A DNA stretch of 64,000 nucleotides from Aliivibrio_A kagoshimensis (GCF_050337105.1 NZ_JAKJSQ010000014.1:8765-72764), one strand, 5' to 3'; shown: positions 26,213-35,001, counted from the stretch's first letter. Numbers and translations: made by a program. The notes: generated by a model from the letters alone, not told the origin.

Positions 26213-27826
26213 ATGAACGAAAATCGAGAACATATTTGTGATGTATTGGTTATTGGTAGTGGTGCTGCAGGCCTTTCATTAGCATTACGCGTTGCGCCAT
26301 ACGCCAAAGTAATTGTATTGAGTAAAGGCCCTTGGAGCGAAGGGGCAACCTACTATGCACAAGGAGGCATAGCGGCTGTTTTTGATGAGGCAGATAGCAT
26401 TGAGTCCCATGTAGAGGATACTCTTATTGCTGGTGCTGGATTGTGTGATAAAGAGACGGTGACCTTCATTGCTGAAAATGCAAAACCCTGCGTTCAATGG
26501 TTAATTGATGGCGGTGTTCCTTTTGATTTAGATGAAAACAATAAAGAGGAAGAGCCGAAGTACCACTTAACTCGAGAGGGTGGGCATAGCCACAGGCGTA
26601 TTCTACATGCTGCTGATGCGACTGGGATGGCGGTACAAATATCCCTACAAGACAATGTTAAAAATCACCCTAACATTACGATTTTACAGCGCCATAATGC
26701 GTTAGACCTAATTACTGGCGATAAGATTGGCGGCAGTGAGAAAGAAGTCGTTGGCGCTTATATCTGGAATCGTGATGACGAGAAAGTAGAAACCGTTCGT
26801 ACAAAGTCCGTCGTTCTTGCGACGGGGGGAGCCTCTAAGGTTTATCAATACACCTCCAACCCTGACGTCTCATCTGGAGACGGTATCGCAATCGCATGGC
26901 GTTCAGGTTGTCGAGTGGCTAACTTAGAGTTTAATCAATTTCACCCAACCTGTCTTTTCCACCCTGAATCAAGAAACTTCCTATTAACAGAAGCACTTCG
27001 TGGTGAAGGTGCCTACTTAAAACGCCCCGACGGCACTCGATTCATGCCTGACTTTGATGAGCGAAATGAGTTAGCACCAAGAGATGTGGTCGCTAGGGCC
27101 ATCGATTTTGAGATGAAACGTTTAGGGGCTGACTGCATGTACCTTGATATCAGTCATAAGCCGAAAGGCTTCATTGAAAAGCATTTCCCTACCATTCATG
27201 AGAAGCTGCTTGGTCTCGGTTTTGATCTGACTAAAGAGGCGATCCCCATTGTTCCTGCTGCCCATTATACCTGCGGTGGCGTGATGGTTAATCACCAAGG
27301 TCAAACCGATCTTGCCGGGCTCTATGCTATCGGTGAAGTCAGTTATACCGGCTTACATGGCGCCAATCGTATGGCATCAAACTCTCTGCTTGAGTGTGTG
27401 GTTTACGCTTGGTCAGCCGCGGAGAGCATTATTGCCGAAGTCGCCAATAAAGCGCTACCTCCCGAACTGCCTAAATGGGATGAGAGTAAGGTGAGTTGTT
27501 CCGATGAAGAGGTCGTTATTCAGCATAACTGGCATGAATTAAGACTGTTCATGTGGGACTACGTTGGAATCGTTCGCTCAACAAAACGCTTAGAGCGTGC
27601 GATGCACAGAATTGAGATGCTAAAAAGAGAAACCCACGACTACTACAGTAATTTCAAAGTCTCTAACAACCTATTGGAGCTTAGAAATTTACTTGAAGTC
27701 GCCGAGTTGATGGTGCGCTGTGCCATGCTACGAAAAGAGAGCTGTGGCCTCCATTACACCTTAGATTATCCGGAGACTAAGACCCCCAAAGGGCCGACAA
27801 TCTTATCTCCTAAGCCAACAAAATAG
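26213..27826 (+). CDS. nadB: L-aspartate oxidase NadB
   Basis: 537-residue flavoprotein that oxidises aspartate to iminoaspartate, the first step of NAD synthesis. The FAD-binding glycine motif VLVIGSGAAGLSLAL is N-terminal. YYAQGGIAAVF, TREGGHSHRRILHAAD, EFNQFHPTCLFHP and the C-terminal GEVSYTGLHGANRMASNSL are all characteristic. It is divergent from rpoE, as in E. coli and Vibrio, and reads toward the ygfX-sdhE pair. Confidence 0.98.
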   Translation: MNENREHICDVLVIGSGAAGLSLALRVAPYAKVIVLSKGPWSEGATYYAQGGIAAVFDEADSIESHVEDTLIAGAGLCDKETVTFIAENAKPCVQWLIDGGVPFDLDENNKEEEPKYHLTREGGHSHRRILHAADATGMAVQISLQDNVKNHPNITILQRHNALDLITGDKIGGSEKEVVGAYIWNRDDEKVETVRTKSVVLATGGASKVYQYTSNPDVSSGDGIAIAWRSGCRVANLEFNQFHPTCLFHPESRNFLLTEALRGEGAYLKRPDGTRFMPDFDERNELAPRDVVARAIDFEMKRLGADCMYLDISHKPKGFIEKHFPTIHEKLLGLGFDLTKEAIPIVPAAHYTCGGVMVNHQGQTDLAGLYAIGEVSYTGLHGANRMASNSLLECVVYAWSAAESIIAEVANKALPPELPKWDESKVSCSDEEVVIQHNWHELRLFMWDYVGIVRSTKRLERAMHRIEMLKRETHDYYSNFKVSNNLLELRNLLEVAELMVRCAMLRKESCGLHYTLDYPETKTPKGPTILSPKPTK

Positions 27827-27837
27827 CCCATACGATT

Positions 27838-27863
27838 AAGGAGAGGTCACCCTCTCCTTTTTT
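27838..27863 (+). terminator. Rho-independent terminator of nadB
   Basis: AAGGAGAGG pairs with CCTCTCCTT around a 4-nt loop and is followed by a T run. The T run ends on the stop codon of the convergent ygfX gene, so the two 3' ends nearly coincide. Confidence 0.85.
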
Positions 27864-28314
27864 ATCGGCTATGAATAACTCTCGATACGTTTTTAAACTG
27901 ATCCGCTTGACAGCTATCGTGCCAAATCACCACCGAGACTTGTCTTCCTTTCTCTTTTCGTAACACGATGACAACTAACCAAGGCGTTACAATTGAGCTA
28001 TAGCAGTATTGATGTATCTGCTGCTTCCAGAGAACATCGCCATCAAAATCGATAACCAGCTCACCATATTGCAACCCAAGATAGGAAAAAAAACGTCTGT
28101 ACTCCCATGACAACACAAGAGTAAGCACTACCGATAAGAGAATAGGTACGGGGGAAAGAAACCACAGAGCCCATGCTACAATGACATATAAAACTGTCAA
28201 CAGAGCATGAGCGAAATGAGAAGGGTGTAACTGCGCTCTAGCGCAACTTGCTGCGGTTATGGGCAACAATTTTATCAATCGCCGCAGCGTGAGCGAGATT
28301 CTCACTACGACCAT
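27862..28314 (-). CDS. ygfX: YgfX/CptA family membrane protein
   Basis: Small inner-membrane protein with two adjacent hydrophobic segments (LLTVLYVIVAWALWFL and PVPILLSVVLTLVLSW) and a soluble C-terminal half. Position directly after sdhE and this topology match YgfX (CptA), which in E. coli has been described as a toxin-like inhibitor of cytoskeletal proteins paired with SdhE. The start is uncertain. The ATG at 28314 lies deep inside sdhE; a TTG at 28269 would give 135 residues, which as I recall is the E. coli length, and a shorter overlap. Sequence identity to characterised members appears low. Confidence 0.75.
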   Translation of the reverse strand: MVVVRISLTLRRLIKLLPITAASCARAQLHPSHFAHALLTVLYVIVAWALWFLSPVPILLSVVLTLVLSWEYRRFFSYLGLQYGELVIDFDGDVLWKQQIHQYCYSSIVTPWLVVIVLRKEKGRQVSVVIWHDSCQADQFKNVSRVIHSR

Positions 28315-28498
28315 GGCCCATAATCCAAGTAAACAGATCCGGATCATCACTTTCTAATAGTGACACAAAATCCTTTTGCTCCTGCTCGGTAAGCATGTCA
28401 AAACACTCTTCATAAAAAGGCATAATCACGACATCCAACTCCAGCATACCACGACGACATGCCCACTTGATTCGCGCCTTTTCTTCTGTGCTATACAT
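28238..28498 (-). CDS. sdhE: FAD assembly factor SdhE
   Basis: 86-residue protein that promotes covalent flavinylation of succinate dehydrogenase and fumarate reductase. The RGxxE motif, essential in the family, is present as CRRGMLELDVVIMPF near residue 15. FVSLLESDDPDLFTWIMGH is the other conserved block. It overlaps ygfX on the same strand and lies close to nadB, which fits its older name ygfY/cptB. Confidence 0.96.
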   Translation of the reverse strand: MYSTEEKARIKWACRRGMLELDVVIMPFYEECFDMLTEQEQKDFVSLLESDDPDLFTWIMGHGRSENLAHAAAIDKIVAHNRSKLR

Positions 28499-28687
28499 AA
28501 CTACCCCTGTTATTGATTAATACTTCATTTGAGCTTACTACTAAGAGAACTATGCTCTTTTATCCTAAATTTTTCAAGCCACAAGCAGTTAGCAGCTCGA
28601 AACATTGAGACCTTGTCATGAAACAATGGATTTGAGAGCAAACAACTATTAACATGAATCATCTATTTTACACCAATTGGTATCAAC

Positions 28688-29662
28688 ATGAGCGTATGGA
28701 CATCAGCTTTTTCATCATTATCACTATCGAGTCAAGATCCCCTTCCTGAGTTATCCCTTTGTCATTTAGACAGCTGGGCACTTATCTCTATGGTTGGTGA
28801 AGATAAAAAAAGCTACCTACAAGGCCAAGTGACTTGTGATGTCGTCTCTTTAGAGGATTCAGCTTCAACACTCGGTGCTCACTGTGATGCCAAAGGAAAG
28901 ATGTGGTCTATCTTTCGCTTATTCAACCACAATCAAGGTTATGCGCTTTTTCAACGTAAAAGCGCAGTGGCCACAGAGCTCACTGAGATAAAAAAATACG
29001 CGGTGTTCTCTAAGGTTGATATTACTATTTCTGACGACTATCTATTTGGAGTTGTTGGTGATAAAGCTCAGGAATTCATTGATAACTTAACCACCTCGAC
29101 GGATGATGTGAGAGCGTTTGAACAAGGTACCGCAGTGAAAATTAACCACCAGCAGTGGTTACTCGCCATTAACCACTCGAGTCTCAGTCCCTTCTTAGAG
29201 CGCCTAGATGAAGCGCTGATTAAGTCTGATGATAAACTGTGGGATCTTTTTGATATCAAAGCTGGTTTACCCCGCGTTGATTCAACATTGGTTAACGAAC
29301 ACATTCCTCAAGCATTAAACTTACAAGCTGTCGATGGCATCTCTTTCACTAAGGGGTGTTATACCGGACAAGAGATGATCGCCAGAGCAAAATACAGAGG
29401 CATCAACAAACGTGCAATGTATCAACTGTCAGGCCCAAGTAATCACTCGATTGCTTCTGGCGATGCCATTGATCGACAAGTGGGAGAGCATTGGCGTAAA
29501 GCGGGTACTGTGGTAAGCAGTTATCAATACAGTGATGAACAATCCATTGTTTTAGCCGTGTTGCCAAACAACCTCGATGCAGAGACTCAATTTTCTCTAC
29601 CCGAACAACATGATAAATCATGGAATATCCGCACTCTTCCCTACTCATTAGAGAGTGAGTAG
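28688..29662 (+). CDS. ygfZ: Folate-dependent iron-sulfur/tRNA-modification factor YgfZ
   Basis: 324-residue GcvT-like protein required for activity of Fe-S enzymes such as the tRNA methylthiotransferase MiaB. The signature FTKGCYTGQEMIARAKYRG, containing the essential Cys near residue 230, is intact. LQGQVTCDV and AHCDAKGKMWSIFRLF match the N-terminal folate-binding region. It is divergent from sdhE, as in E. coli, where the same neighbours occur. Confidence 0.96.
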   Translation: MSVWTSAFSSLSLSSQDPLPELSLCHLDSWALISMVGEDKKSYLQGQVTCDVVSLEDSASTLGAHCDAKGKMWSIFRLFNHNQGYALFQRKSAVATELTEIKKYAVFSKVDITISDDYLFGVVGDKAQEFIDNLTTSTDDVRAFEQGTAVKINHQQWLLAINHSSLSPFLERLDEALIKSDDKLWDLFDIKAGLPRVDSTLVNEHIPQALNLQAVDGISFTKGCYTGQEMIARAKYRGINKRAMYQLSGPSNHSIASGDAIDRQVGEHWRKAGTVVSSYQYSDEQSIVLAVLPNNLDAETQFSLPEQHDKSWNIRTLPYSLESE

Positions 29663-29673
29663 AAAGAAGTCAA

Positions 29674-29707
29674 AAAGTAAGCGGGGATATTGTCTCAGCT
29701 TACTTTT
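29674..29707. terminator. Bidirectional terminator between ygfZ and ubiI
   Basis: AAAAGTAAGC and GCTTACTTTT form a 10-bp stem enclosing a 13-14 nt loop in the gap between the convergent genes. Short T runs occur on both sides. Confidence 0.75.
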
Positions 29708-29720
29708 CGATTAAGACACA

Positions 29721-30932
29721 TTAGTGTCGTTTGGCCAGTGAGGGCAGTTCTCCCGTAATGCCAAGCGCACGTTTCATCAGCTCATCTTTTAACAATGGAA
29801 TGTGATTGGCTAAGGTCATGCCTAATCCACGGATCATTTTTTTAGCAGGGTTCGCTCCAGAGAATAGCTCTTTAAACCCCTGCATTGTTGCTATCATTTG
29901 AGCCGCTTCCGCTTTCCTCCAGCGTTCATAGTGACGCAGGTTTCTTTTGCTACCAATATCTTGACCGTTTTGTTGAAGTGTCAACACCTCTTGAGCCAGC
30001 GAGGCTGCATCTAATAAACCTAAATTCACACCTTGGCCAGCTAATGGGTGGATGGTATGAGCTGCATCCCCCACCAACGCGACTCGTTCACGAACAAAAT
30101 CTCTGGCGTAACGCATCTTCAATGGAAAGGCTTGGCGATCACCTTCAACCGAACATAATCCCAGTTGATTATCAAATGCAGCAGTTAATGTTTTGTTAAA
30201 TTCATTCTCGTCAAGATCAAGCAACCTCTGTGCTTGCAACGGTTCAGTCGACCATACAATAGAGCATAAATGCGGTTCCGATAGAGGTAAAAATGCCAAT
30301 GGTCCTTGTGATCTGAAGATTTGTCTCGCCACGCTCTCATGAGGTTCAACGCAGCGAATATTAGCAACCAAAGCACTGTGCCCATAATCCCAGTGCGTTA
30401 ATGGAATGTCTAAATGCTGTCTTAACCACGAGTTAGCACCATCGGCTCCAACCACCAGCTTAGCGGTTAATGAAGCACCTGATGATAACGTTAACCACGC
30501 TTCACTTTCACCAAAAACCAAATTACTGCAGGTATCAGGGGCGATGAGAGTCACGTTACTCTGTTGTTTCACCTGTTCTAATAGAGCCAGTTGAACCACT
30601 CTATTTTCGACAATGTGACCTAGATTTTTCTCAGGCTCTTGCTCGGCACTAAATGATATGTCAGCAAAACTATCTTGCTCCCACACCTTCATCGCCTGAT
30701 AAGCAGAGAGTCGGCGAGATTCAATTCCGCCCCATGCACCAACACGACGTAAAATCTGTTCACTGGCCCGACTTAACGCAGAGACCCGTACATCCGGAAG
30801 AGGAAGTAACTCCCCCTCTGGTAGCTTCCCTTCTATAACCGCGATTCGTAAATCGCTGTCAGCTAAAGCAGCAGCGAGTGTTAACCCCACCATGCCACCG
30901 CCAACAATTGCGATATCTACACTTTGCATCAT
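29721..30932 (-). CDS. ubiI: 2-octaprenylphenol hydroxylase UbiI
   Basis: 403-residue FAD monooxygenase that hydroxylates C5 of the ubiquinone precursor ring. The Rossmann motif IVGGGMVGLTLAAALA is N-terminal. The second flavin motif GDAAHTIHPLAGQGVNLGLLD carries the GDAAH form typical of UbiI (VisC) rather than the GNAAQ form of UbiH. It follows ubiH by three bases, as in the E. coli ubiH-visC pair. UbiF is a close paralog and cannot be excluded by sequence alone, but the context favours UbiI. Confidence 0.9.
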   Translation of the reverse strand: MMQSVDIAIVGGGMVGLTLAAALADSDLRIAVIEGKLPEGELLPLPDVRVSALSRASEQILRRVGAWGGIESRRLSAYQAMKVWEQDSFADISFSAEQEPEKNLGHIVENRVVQLALLEQVKQQSNVTLIAPDTCSNLVFGESEAWLTLSSGASLTAKLVVGADGANSWLRQHLDIPLTHWDYGHSALVANIRCVEPHESVARQIFRSQGPLAFLPLSEPHLCSIVWSTEPLQAQRLLDLDENEFNKTLTAAFDNQLGLCSVEGDRQAFPLKMRYARDFVRERVALVGDAAHTIHPLAGQGVNLGLLDAASLAQEVLTLQQNGQDIGSKRNLRHYERWRKAEAAQMIATMQGFKELFSGANPAKKMIRGLGMTLANHIPLLKDELMKRALGITGELPSLAKRH

Positions 30933-30935
30933 AAT

Positions 30936-32144
30936 TTATCTTTTTACCTCTCCCATGGCTCGATGAGTCAGGGGAGTTAATAGTGTTTGAAAATGGTTTG
31001 AAACAGATAAGCTAAGGTTTCTTCCTGCGACTAGAGGCCAATATTGATTGGCAAAGATCGACAGTAGTCCCGAAGTCATAGTAATGGTCGCGTGGCGGTC
31101 GGCCTCTCTACGCTGCATAAATCGATTCAACACGGAGTAATCACCAATATCAAACGCATTTTTTTTAGCACTTATCATCTCTTCAGCTAAAGTGAATACA
31201 TCCCTAATGCCGAGGTTAAACCCTTGACCCGCGATAGGGTGTAGGGCCTGTGCTGCATTGCCTACAACGGCAAATCGATGTGAAACGCAAGGAGAAACCT
31301 GCTTGAGAACCAGCGGGTAGCTGACACGATGACCAGTATGGGTTAACTCACCTAATCGCCAACCAAAAGCCTGTTGCAGTTTTGCCAGAAACTGGGGCTC
31401 ATTCAGAGTCATGATTTCAGCAGCATCATCCGGTTTCAGGCACCAGACCAGCGAGTTCCTCCCTTCCGACATAGGGAGTAAAGCAATAGGGCCATGCTCA
31501 GTAAAACGCTCAAAAGCCTTACCCGAATGAGGGACTTCAGAACTCACATTCGCAATGATTGCGGTTTGTTCAAAATTACGATGATGAGTCTCATGCTGTA
31601 GAAGCTGACACGATAAAGAGTCTCCACCATCGGCCGCAACAAGTAACGAAGAGACTATTTTGTCATCATTCGAGAGAGTAACCACGCAGGAGGATTCTGT
31701 TCTCTCAATATCTTTAATCGTTACTGGGCAAAAGAGATCTATCTGTTTACGTTGTTGAAGCTCATGATGATAGAACGAACCAACATCACTCAATTCAACC
31801 ACATAGCCCAAAGCGTCAACGCCAACTGAAGTAGCGTCTAGCTTACACTGACCAAAATGGCCGCGATCAGAGATATGAATCTGTTTAATGGCCGTAGCCG
31901 CGGGCTTGATTGAAGACCATAACCCCACTGACTCTAATAATCTTACCGTACCATATGAGAGAGCGATGCTTCGAGAGTCGTAACCGGGGTGAGTATGAAC
32001 ATTCGGTTCCACAGCTTCGATCACTGCAATAGATAACGTCCCTTTCGCTAACGTATCTAACGTTAAAGCCAGCGTCGCGCCTGCCATTGCTCCGCCAACA
32101 ATAACAACGTCATACTCTCTGTTACTTTGCTCTGCGTTATTCAT
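30936..32144 (-). CDS. ubiH: 2-octaprenyl-6-methoxyphenol hydroxylase UbiH
   Basis: 402-residue FAD monooxygenase hydroxylating C1 of the ubiquinone ring. The N-terminal FAD motif is VVIVGGAMAGATLALTL. The C-terminal motif GNAAQALHPIAGQGFNLGIRD matches the UbiH subgroup. DSRSIALSYGTVRLLE is also conserved. It begins five bases after ygfB and lies just upstream of ubiI. Pathway members assemble in a soluble Ubi complex in E. coli. Confidence 0.93.
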   Translation of the reverse strand: MNNAEQSNREYDVVIVGGAMAGATLALTLDTLAKGTLSIAVIEAVEPNVHTHPGYDSRSIALSYGTVRLLESVGLWSSIKPAATAIKQIHISDRGHFGQCKLDATSVGVDALGYVVELSDVGSFYHHELQQRKQIDLFCPVTIKDIERTESSCVVTLSNDDKIVSSLLVAADGGDSLSCQLLQHETHHRNFEQTAIIANVSSEVPHSGKAFERFTEHGPIALLPMSEGRNSLVWCLKPDDAAEIMTLNEPQFLAKLQQAFGWRLGELTHTGHRVSYPLVLKQVSPCVSHRFAVVGNAAQALHPIAGQGFNLGIRDVFTLAEEMISAKKNAFDIGDYSVLNRFMQRREADRHATITMTSGLLSIFANQYWPLVAGRNLSLSVSNHFQTLLTPLTHRAMGEVKR

Positions 32145-32149
32145 ACGTA

Positions 32150-32719
32150 TTAATGAATGGTTTTGGATGCTTTAGGTTTTGATCTCGCACCTAACTCAGT
32201 ATGTATGGTTAGCACACAAGCTTTAACATGCTCAATAACTTGTACTAACAGCGCAGCTTGCTCGTCAAGATCATCATCTTCATCAATACCTAAACGGGCG
32301 ATCTCTTCAAGGTCGGTCAGTGACTCTTTCACTTCAGTAGAGCAGTCATTCATAGATAATCCCGCTAAACCTAAACCAGATAAAAAGTGAGTGACCCAAT
32401 CGCTTACTGCGTCACCAAGCTCAATAAGAGGAACGCTATCATCAGGAAGAAGGAGGGTAACCACGAGGTCATTTTCCGTTAACTCTTCGACTGAAAAAGT
32501 AAACATTGAACTCGCCACTTGCAGTGCAGAGTCCGGCCAGCCTAACCCATCATTAGTGTAATCAAACAACGCAGGTTTCCAAGATTGGTCATCTATATTC
32601 AAACCGCCACTTAACATGCCCACCAGCAACCCATGTAACTCCGCCGATGATACTGCTAACCCACTGCTATTTAATGCATTTTCAACTGCGGAATATTCAG
32701 GTAGTTTTTTGTCAGTCAT
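32150..32719 (-). CDS. ygfB: YgfB family protein (UPF0149)
   Basis: 189-residue all-helical soluble protein. SSAELHGLLVGMLSGG near the N terminus and the C-terminal EEIARLGIDEDDDLDEQAALLVQVIEHVK are the conserved YgfB signatures. In Pseudomonas aeruginosa a YgfB homolog modulates ampDh3 expression; its role in vibrios is not established. It heads the ygfB-ubiH-ubiI run and is divergent from zapA, as in E. coli. Confidence 0.92.
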   Translation of the reverse strand: MTDKKLPEYSAVENALNSSGLAVSSAELHGLLVGMLSGGLNIDDQSWKPALFDYTNDGLGWPDSALQVASSMFTFSVEELTENDLVVTLLLPDDSVPLIELGDAVSDWVTHFLSGLGLAGLSMNDCSTEVKESLTDLEEIARLGIDEDDDLDEQAALLVQVIEHVKACVLTIHTELGARSKPKASKTIH

Positions 32720-33038
32720 CGTATTGCCTACTTAAAGAGTGGTTAGATTTAATTGAAGCATATTATCATTTCAATGACGGTTATAACACTGAGGTTCCTC
32801 ACTAAACCGCATTTCAGTCCAAACAGTTGATGAAGTTTTCAACGAATTGGCTTTTTATTAATACATTAACCACTGATTTGAAAGAAAGCGGATTGAACCT
32901 CTTGAATGTTGCTCGCGGTTTTTCTATAGTTTCCAACCTAAATAAGGGTCGTCTGATATGTTGATGCTCTATTTATTTTAGAATACTGTTAGCAAAATTG
33001 TTATAGTATTAAATCCGCGGCTAGTGAGTAATATACTG
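32720..33038. other. Divergent intergenic region between ygfB and zapA
   Basis: This 319-nt AT-rich stretch should carry the promoters of both divergent genes. I see no open reading frame with coding character and no strong hairpin terminator. Several TA-rich -10-like sequences occur near 32970-33010, but none has a convincing -35 partner. Confidence 0.6.
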
Positions 33039-33350
33039 ATGAGTAACCAAGCAGTTCAAGTCCAGATATTAGGGCGTGCCATTAAAGTGAATTGCCCAGC
33101 TGGTCAAGAGAGTGCACTAAAAGCCGCGGCGGTCGATTTTGACCAACGTTTACAGCTGCTTTCTGATAAGACTCAAGTGTCAAACCCTGAGCAGCTATTA
33201 ACCATAACAGCACTGAATGTCTGTTATGAGCTGCATATGGCAAAAAGTGAATCGGATGTTCTCTCAACAGAGCTACAAGACCGAATGCAGCAGCTCAATA
33301 TGGCACTGGAGCAAGCGTTACAAAACACAGAACAACTAACAGCAGATTGA
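33039..33350 (+). CDS. zapA: Cell division protein ZapA
   Basis: 103-residue FtsZ-ring associated protein. The N-terminal globular domain reads AVQVQILGRAIKVNCPAGQE, and a long C-terminal coiled coil (from about residue 60) mediates tetramerisation and FtsZ bundling. The ATG at 33039 is preferred over a GTG five codons upstream because the N terminus then aligns with Vibrio ZapA. It is immediately followed by 6S RNA, the conserved zapA-ssrS-fau order. Confidence 0.95.
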   Translation: MSNQAVQVQILGRAIKVNCPAGQESALKAAAVDFDQRLQLLSDKTQVSNPEQLLTITALNVCYELHMAKSESDVLSTELQDRMQQLNMALEQALQNTEQLTAD

Positions 33351-33387
33351 GCAGACGATAGTCATCTAATCATCTACTGCTAAAAAA

Positions 33388-33570
33388 TTTACCCTGGGGT
33401 GTTTGTCAGTTAATCTATGTCCCTGAGCCGATAAGCACATCTAAGGGTTAGTACTTGGTCGCTATTGAGCAAGCTCGGCCTCGCTGAGAAGCCTACGGCA
33501 ACCATTGCTGATCCGCCTTGAACCGCAGGGTTCAAGGGCTATGATATAACAACGGCACTTTGGGGTAATC
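33388..33570 (+). ncRNA. ssrS: 6S RNA
   Basis: About 183 nt between zapA and fau. The 5' segment 33389-33401 pairs with 33556-33568 over 13 bp (including G-U pairs) to form the closing stem. Conserved internal blocks TCCCTGAGCCGATA, GAGCAAGCTCGGCC, GAGAAGCCT and CCTTGAACCGCAGGGTTCAAGG match E. coli 6S RNA. 6S RNA mimics an open promoter and sequesters sigma-70 RNA polymerase in stationary phase. Exact ends are estimated from the stem. Confidence 0.93.
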
Positions 33571-33575
33571 CAACT

Positions 33576-34187
33576 TTGAAACCATCCACTAAACTGATTC
33601 GAAAAACCATTCGCGACAATCGGCGCGCGCTCACCCCAGATGCGCAACTCAGTGCCGCAAAGCAGCTTCTTACTCGCTTTATTCAGCTTCCTGAAGTCAT
33701 AAATGCCAAGTCAGTGGCTCTCTATCTATCTGTGGATGGCGAAATTGACACAACAATACTCATTGAGTGGCTATGGAGTCATAATAAAGAGGTTTACCTT
33801 CCGGTTCTGCACCCTTTCAACCCCGGAAACTTGCTCTTTTTGAGGTATTTACCCGATACTGAGATGAGACTCAATAAATACAACATTAAAGAACCCCATC
33901 TGAATGTACTTTCCGTCATTCCCACTCAAGAAATTGATCTAATCTGCGCTCCGCTGGTGGCATTTGATGCGCAAGGAAACCGACTGGGGATGGGAGGTGG
34001 ATACTATGATCGCACTCTGTCAATATGGCACCAAAAGAAACAGGGGCCGAAACCGGTAGGCCTTGCTCATGATTGCCAACAGACCCAAAGCATTCCTGTT
34101 GAATCTTGGGATGTCCCACTGCCGCACATTCTTACCCCATCAAAGCACTGGCACTGGCCAAGCTTACTATTAAATAGCAATAAATAA
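33576..34187 (+). CDS. fau: 5-formyltetrahydrofolate cyclo-ligase
   Basis: 203-residue enzyme that returns 5-formyl-THF to the folate pool. The signature LICAPLVAFDAQGNRLGMGG followed by GYYDRTL, and VYLPVLHPFNPGNLLFLRY, are diagnostic. The only upstream start is TTG at 33576, six bases after the 3' end of 6S RNA. It aligns a few residues before the E. coli start (MIRQRRRALTP versus TIRDNRRALTP here). The first residue is therefore uncertain. Co-transcription with 6S RNA is conserved in E. coli. Confidence 0.92.
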   Translation: MKPSTKLIRKTIRDNRRALTPDAQLSAAKQLLTRFIQLPEVINAKSVALYLSVDGEIDTTILIEWLWSHNKEVYLPVLHPFNPGNLLFLRYLPDTEMRLNKYNIKEPHLNVLSVIPTQEIDLICAPLVAFDAQGNRLGMGGGYYDRTLSIWHQKKQGPKPVGLAHDCQQTQSIPVESWDVPLPHILTPSKHWHWPSLLLNSNK

Positions 34188-34199
34188 TTAGATTTTCTT

Positions 34200-34255
34200 C
34201 TGACGTCTGTCTGGTTGTGAGTTATAATCGCCCGAAAAATAGCAAACGTTTTCCC
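34200..34255 (+). promoter_or_regulatory. Putative rpiA promoter with PurR-like operator
   Basis: CTGACG (34200-34205) and TATAAT (34223-34228) are separated by 17 nt, a good sigma-70 promoter. About six bases after the predicted start, 34240-34255 reads TAGCAAACGTTTTCCC. It matches 10 of the 12 conserved positions of the PurR consensus ANGCAANCGNTTNCNT. Promoter call is firm; operator call is inference. Confidence 0.6.
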
Positions 34256-34289
34256 TCTTCCTTTTACCAATACAGAAACAGAGAATGTC

Positions 34290-34946
34290 ATGACTCAAGA
34301 TGAAATGAAAAAAGCCGCTGGATGGGCTGCCCTAGATTACGTTAAACCTGACAGTATTGTTGGGGTTGGCACCGGTTCTACCGTTAATCACTTCATTGAT
34401 GCGCTTGCGACAATGAAAAGTGAAATTAAAGGCGCGGTATCAAGTTCAATCGCTTCTACCGAGAAACTGAAAGGTTTTGGTATTGAAGTCTTTGATTGCA
34501 ACAGTGTTGACTCTCTTGATATCTATGTTGACGGTGCTGATGAGATTAACGGAAATAACGAGATGATTAAAGGGGGCGGTGCAGCTCTTACTCGTGAAAA
34601 AATTGTTGCCGCACTGGCTAAAAAATTCATTTGTATTGTTGATGATACCAAGCAAGTTGAGATCCTTGGCGATTTCCCACTACCTGTTGAAGTGATTCCA
34701 ATGGCCCGTTCATACATTGCTCGTGAGTTAGTAAAACTCGGTGGACGTCCCGCTTACCGTGAAGGAGTAACAACAGATAATGGTAACGTAATACTCGATG
34801 TTCATGGTCTCTCTATCATCAATCCAAAAGATCTCGAGCAGAAGATTAATAATCTTGCGGGTGTCGTAACTGTTGGACTGTTTGCGTCAAGAGGTGCTGA
34901 CGCACTGATTGTAGGCACTCAAGAAGGCGCTAAAATTATTGAATAA
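34290..34946 (+). CDS. rpiA: Ribose-5-phosphate isomerase A
   Basis: 218-residue enzyme interconverting ribose-5-phosphate and ribulose-5-phosphate in the pentose phosphate pathway. The phosphate loop IVGVGTGSTVNHFIDAL, the catalytic DGADEING and KGGGAALTREKIVA are all present. The gene has its own promoter and terminator, and lies between fau and serA in the conserved order. Confidence 0.98.
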   Translation: MTQDEMKKAAGWAALDYVKPDSIVGVGTGSTVNHFIDALATMKSEIKGAVSSSIASTEKLKGFGIEVFDCNSVDSLDIYVDGADEINGNNEMIKGGGAALTREKIVAALAKKFICIVDDTKQVEILGDFPLPVEVIPMARSYIARELVKLGGRPAYREGVTTDNGNVILDVHGLSIINPKDLEQKINNLAGVVTVGLFASRGADALIVGTQEGAKIIE

Positions 34947-34970
34947 CGCACCCTTTTGGTGCTTTATTAC

Positions 34971-35001
34971 AAACGGCACTAAGTAGTGCCGTTTTTTTAT
35001 T
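34971..35001 (+). terminator. Rho-independent terminator of rpiA
   Basis: AACGGCACTA (34972-34981) pairs with TAGTGCCGTT (34984-34993) and runs into seven T residues, then a second T-rich stretch. Confidence 0.93.
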
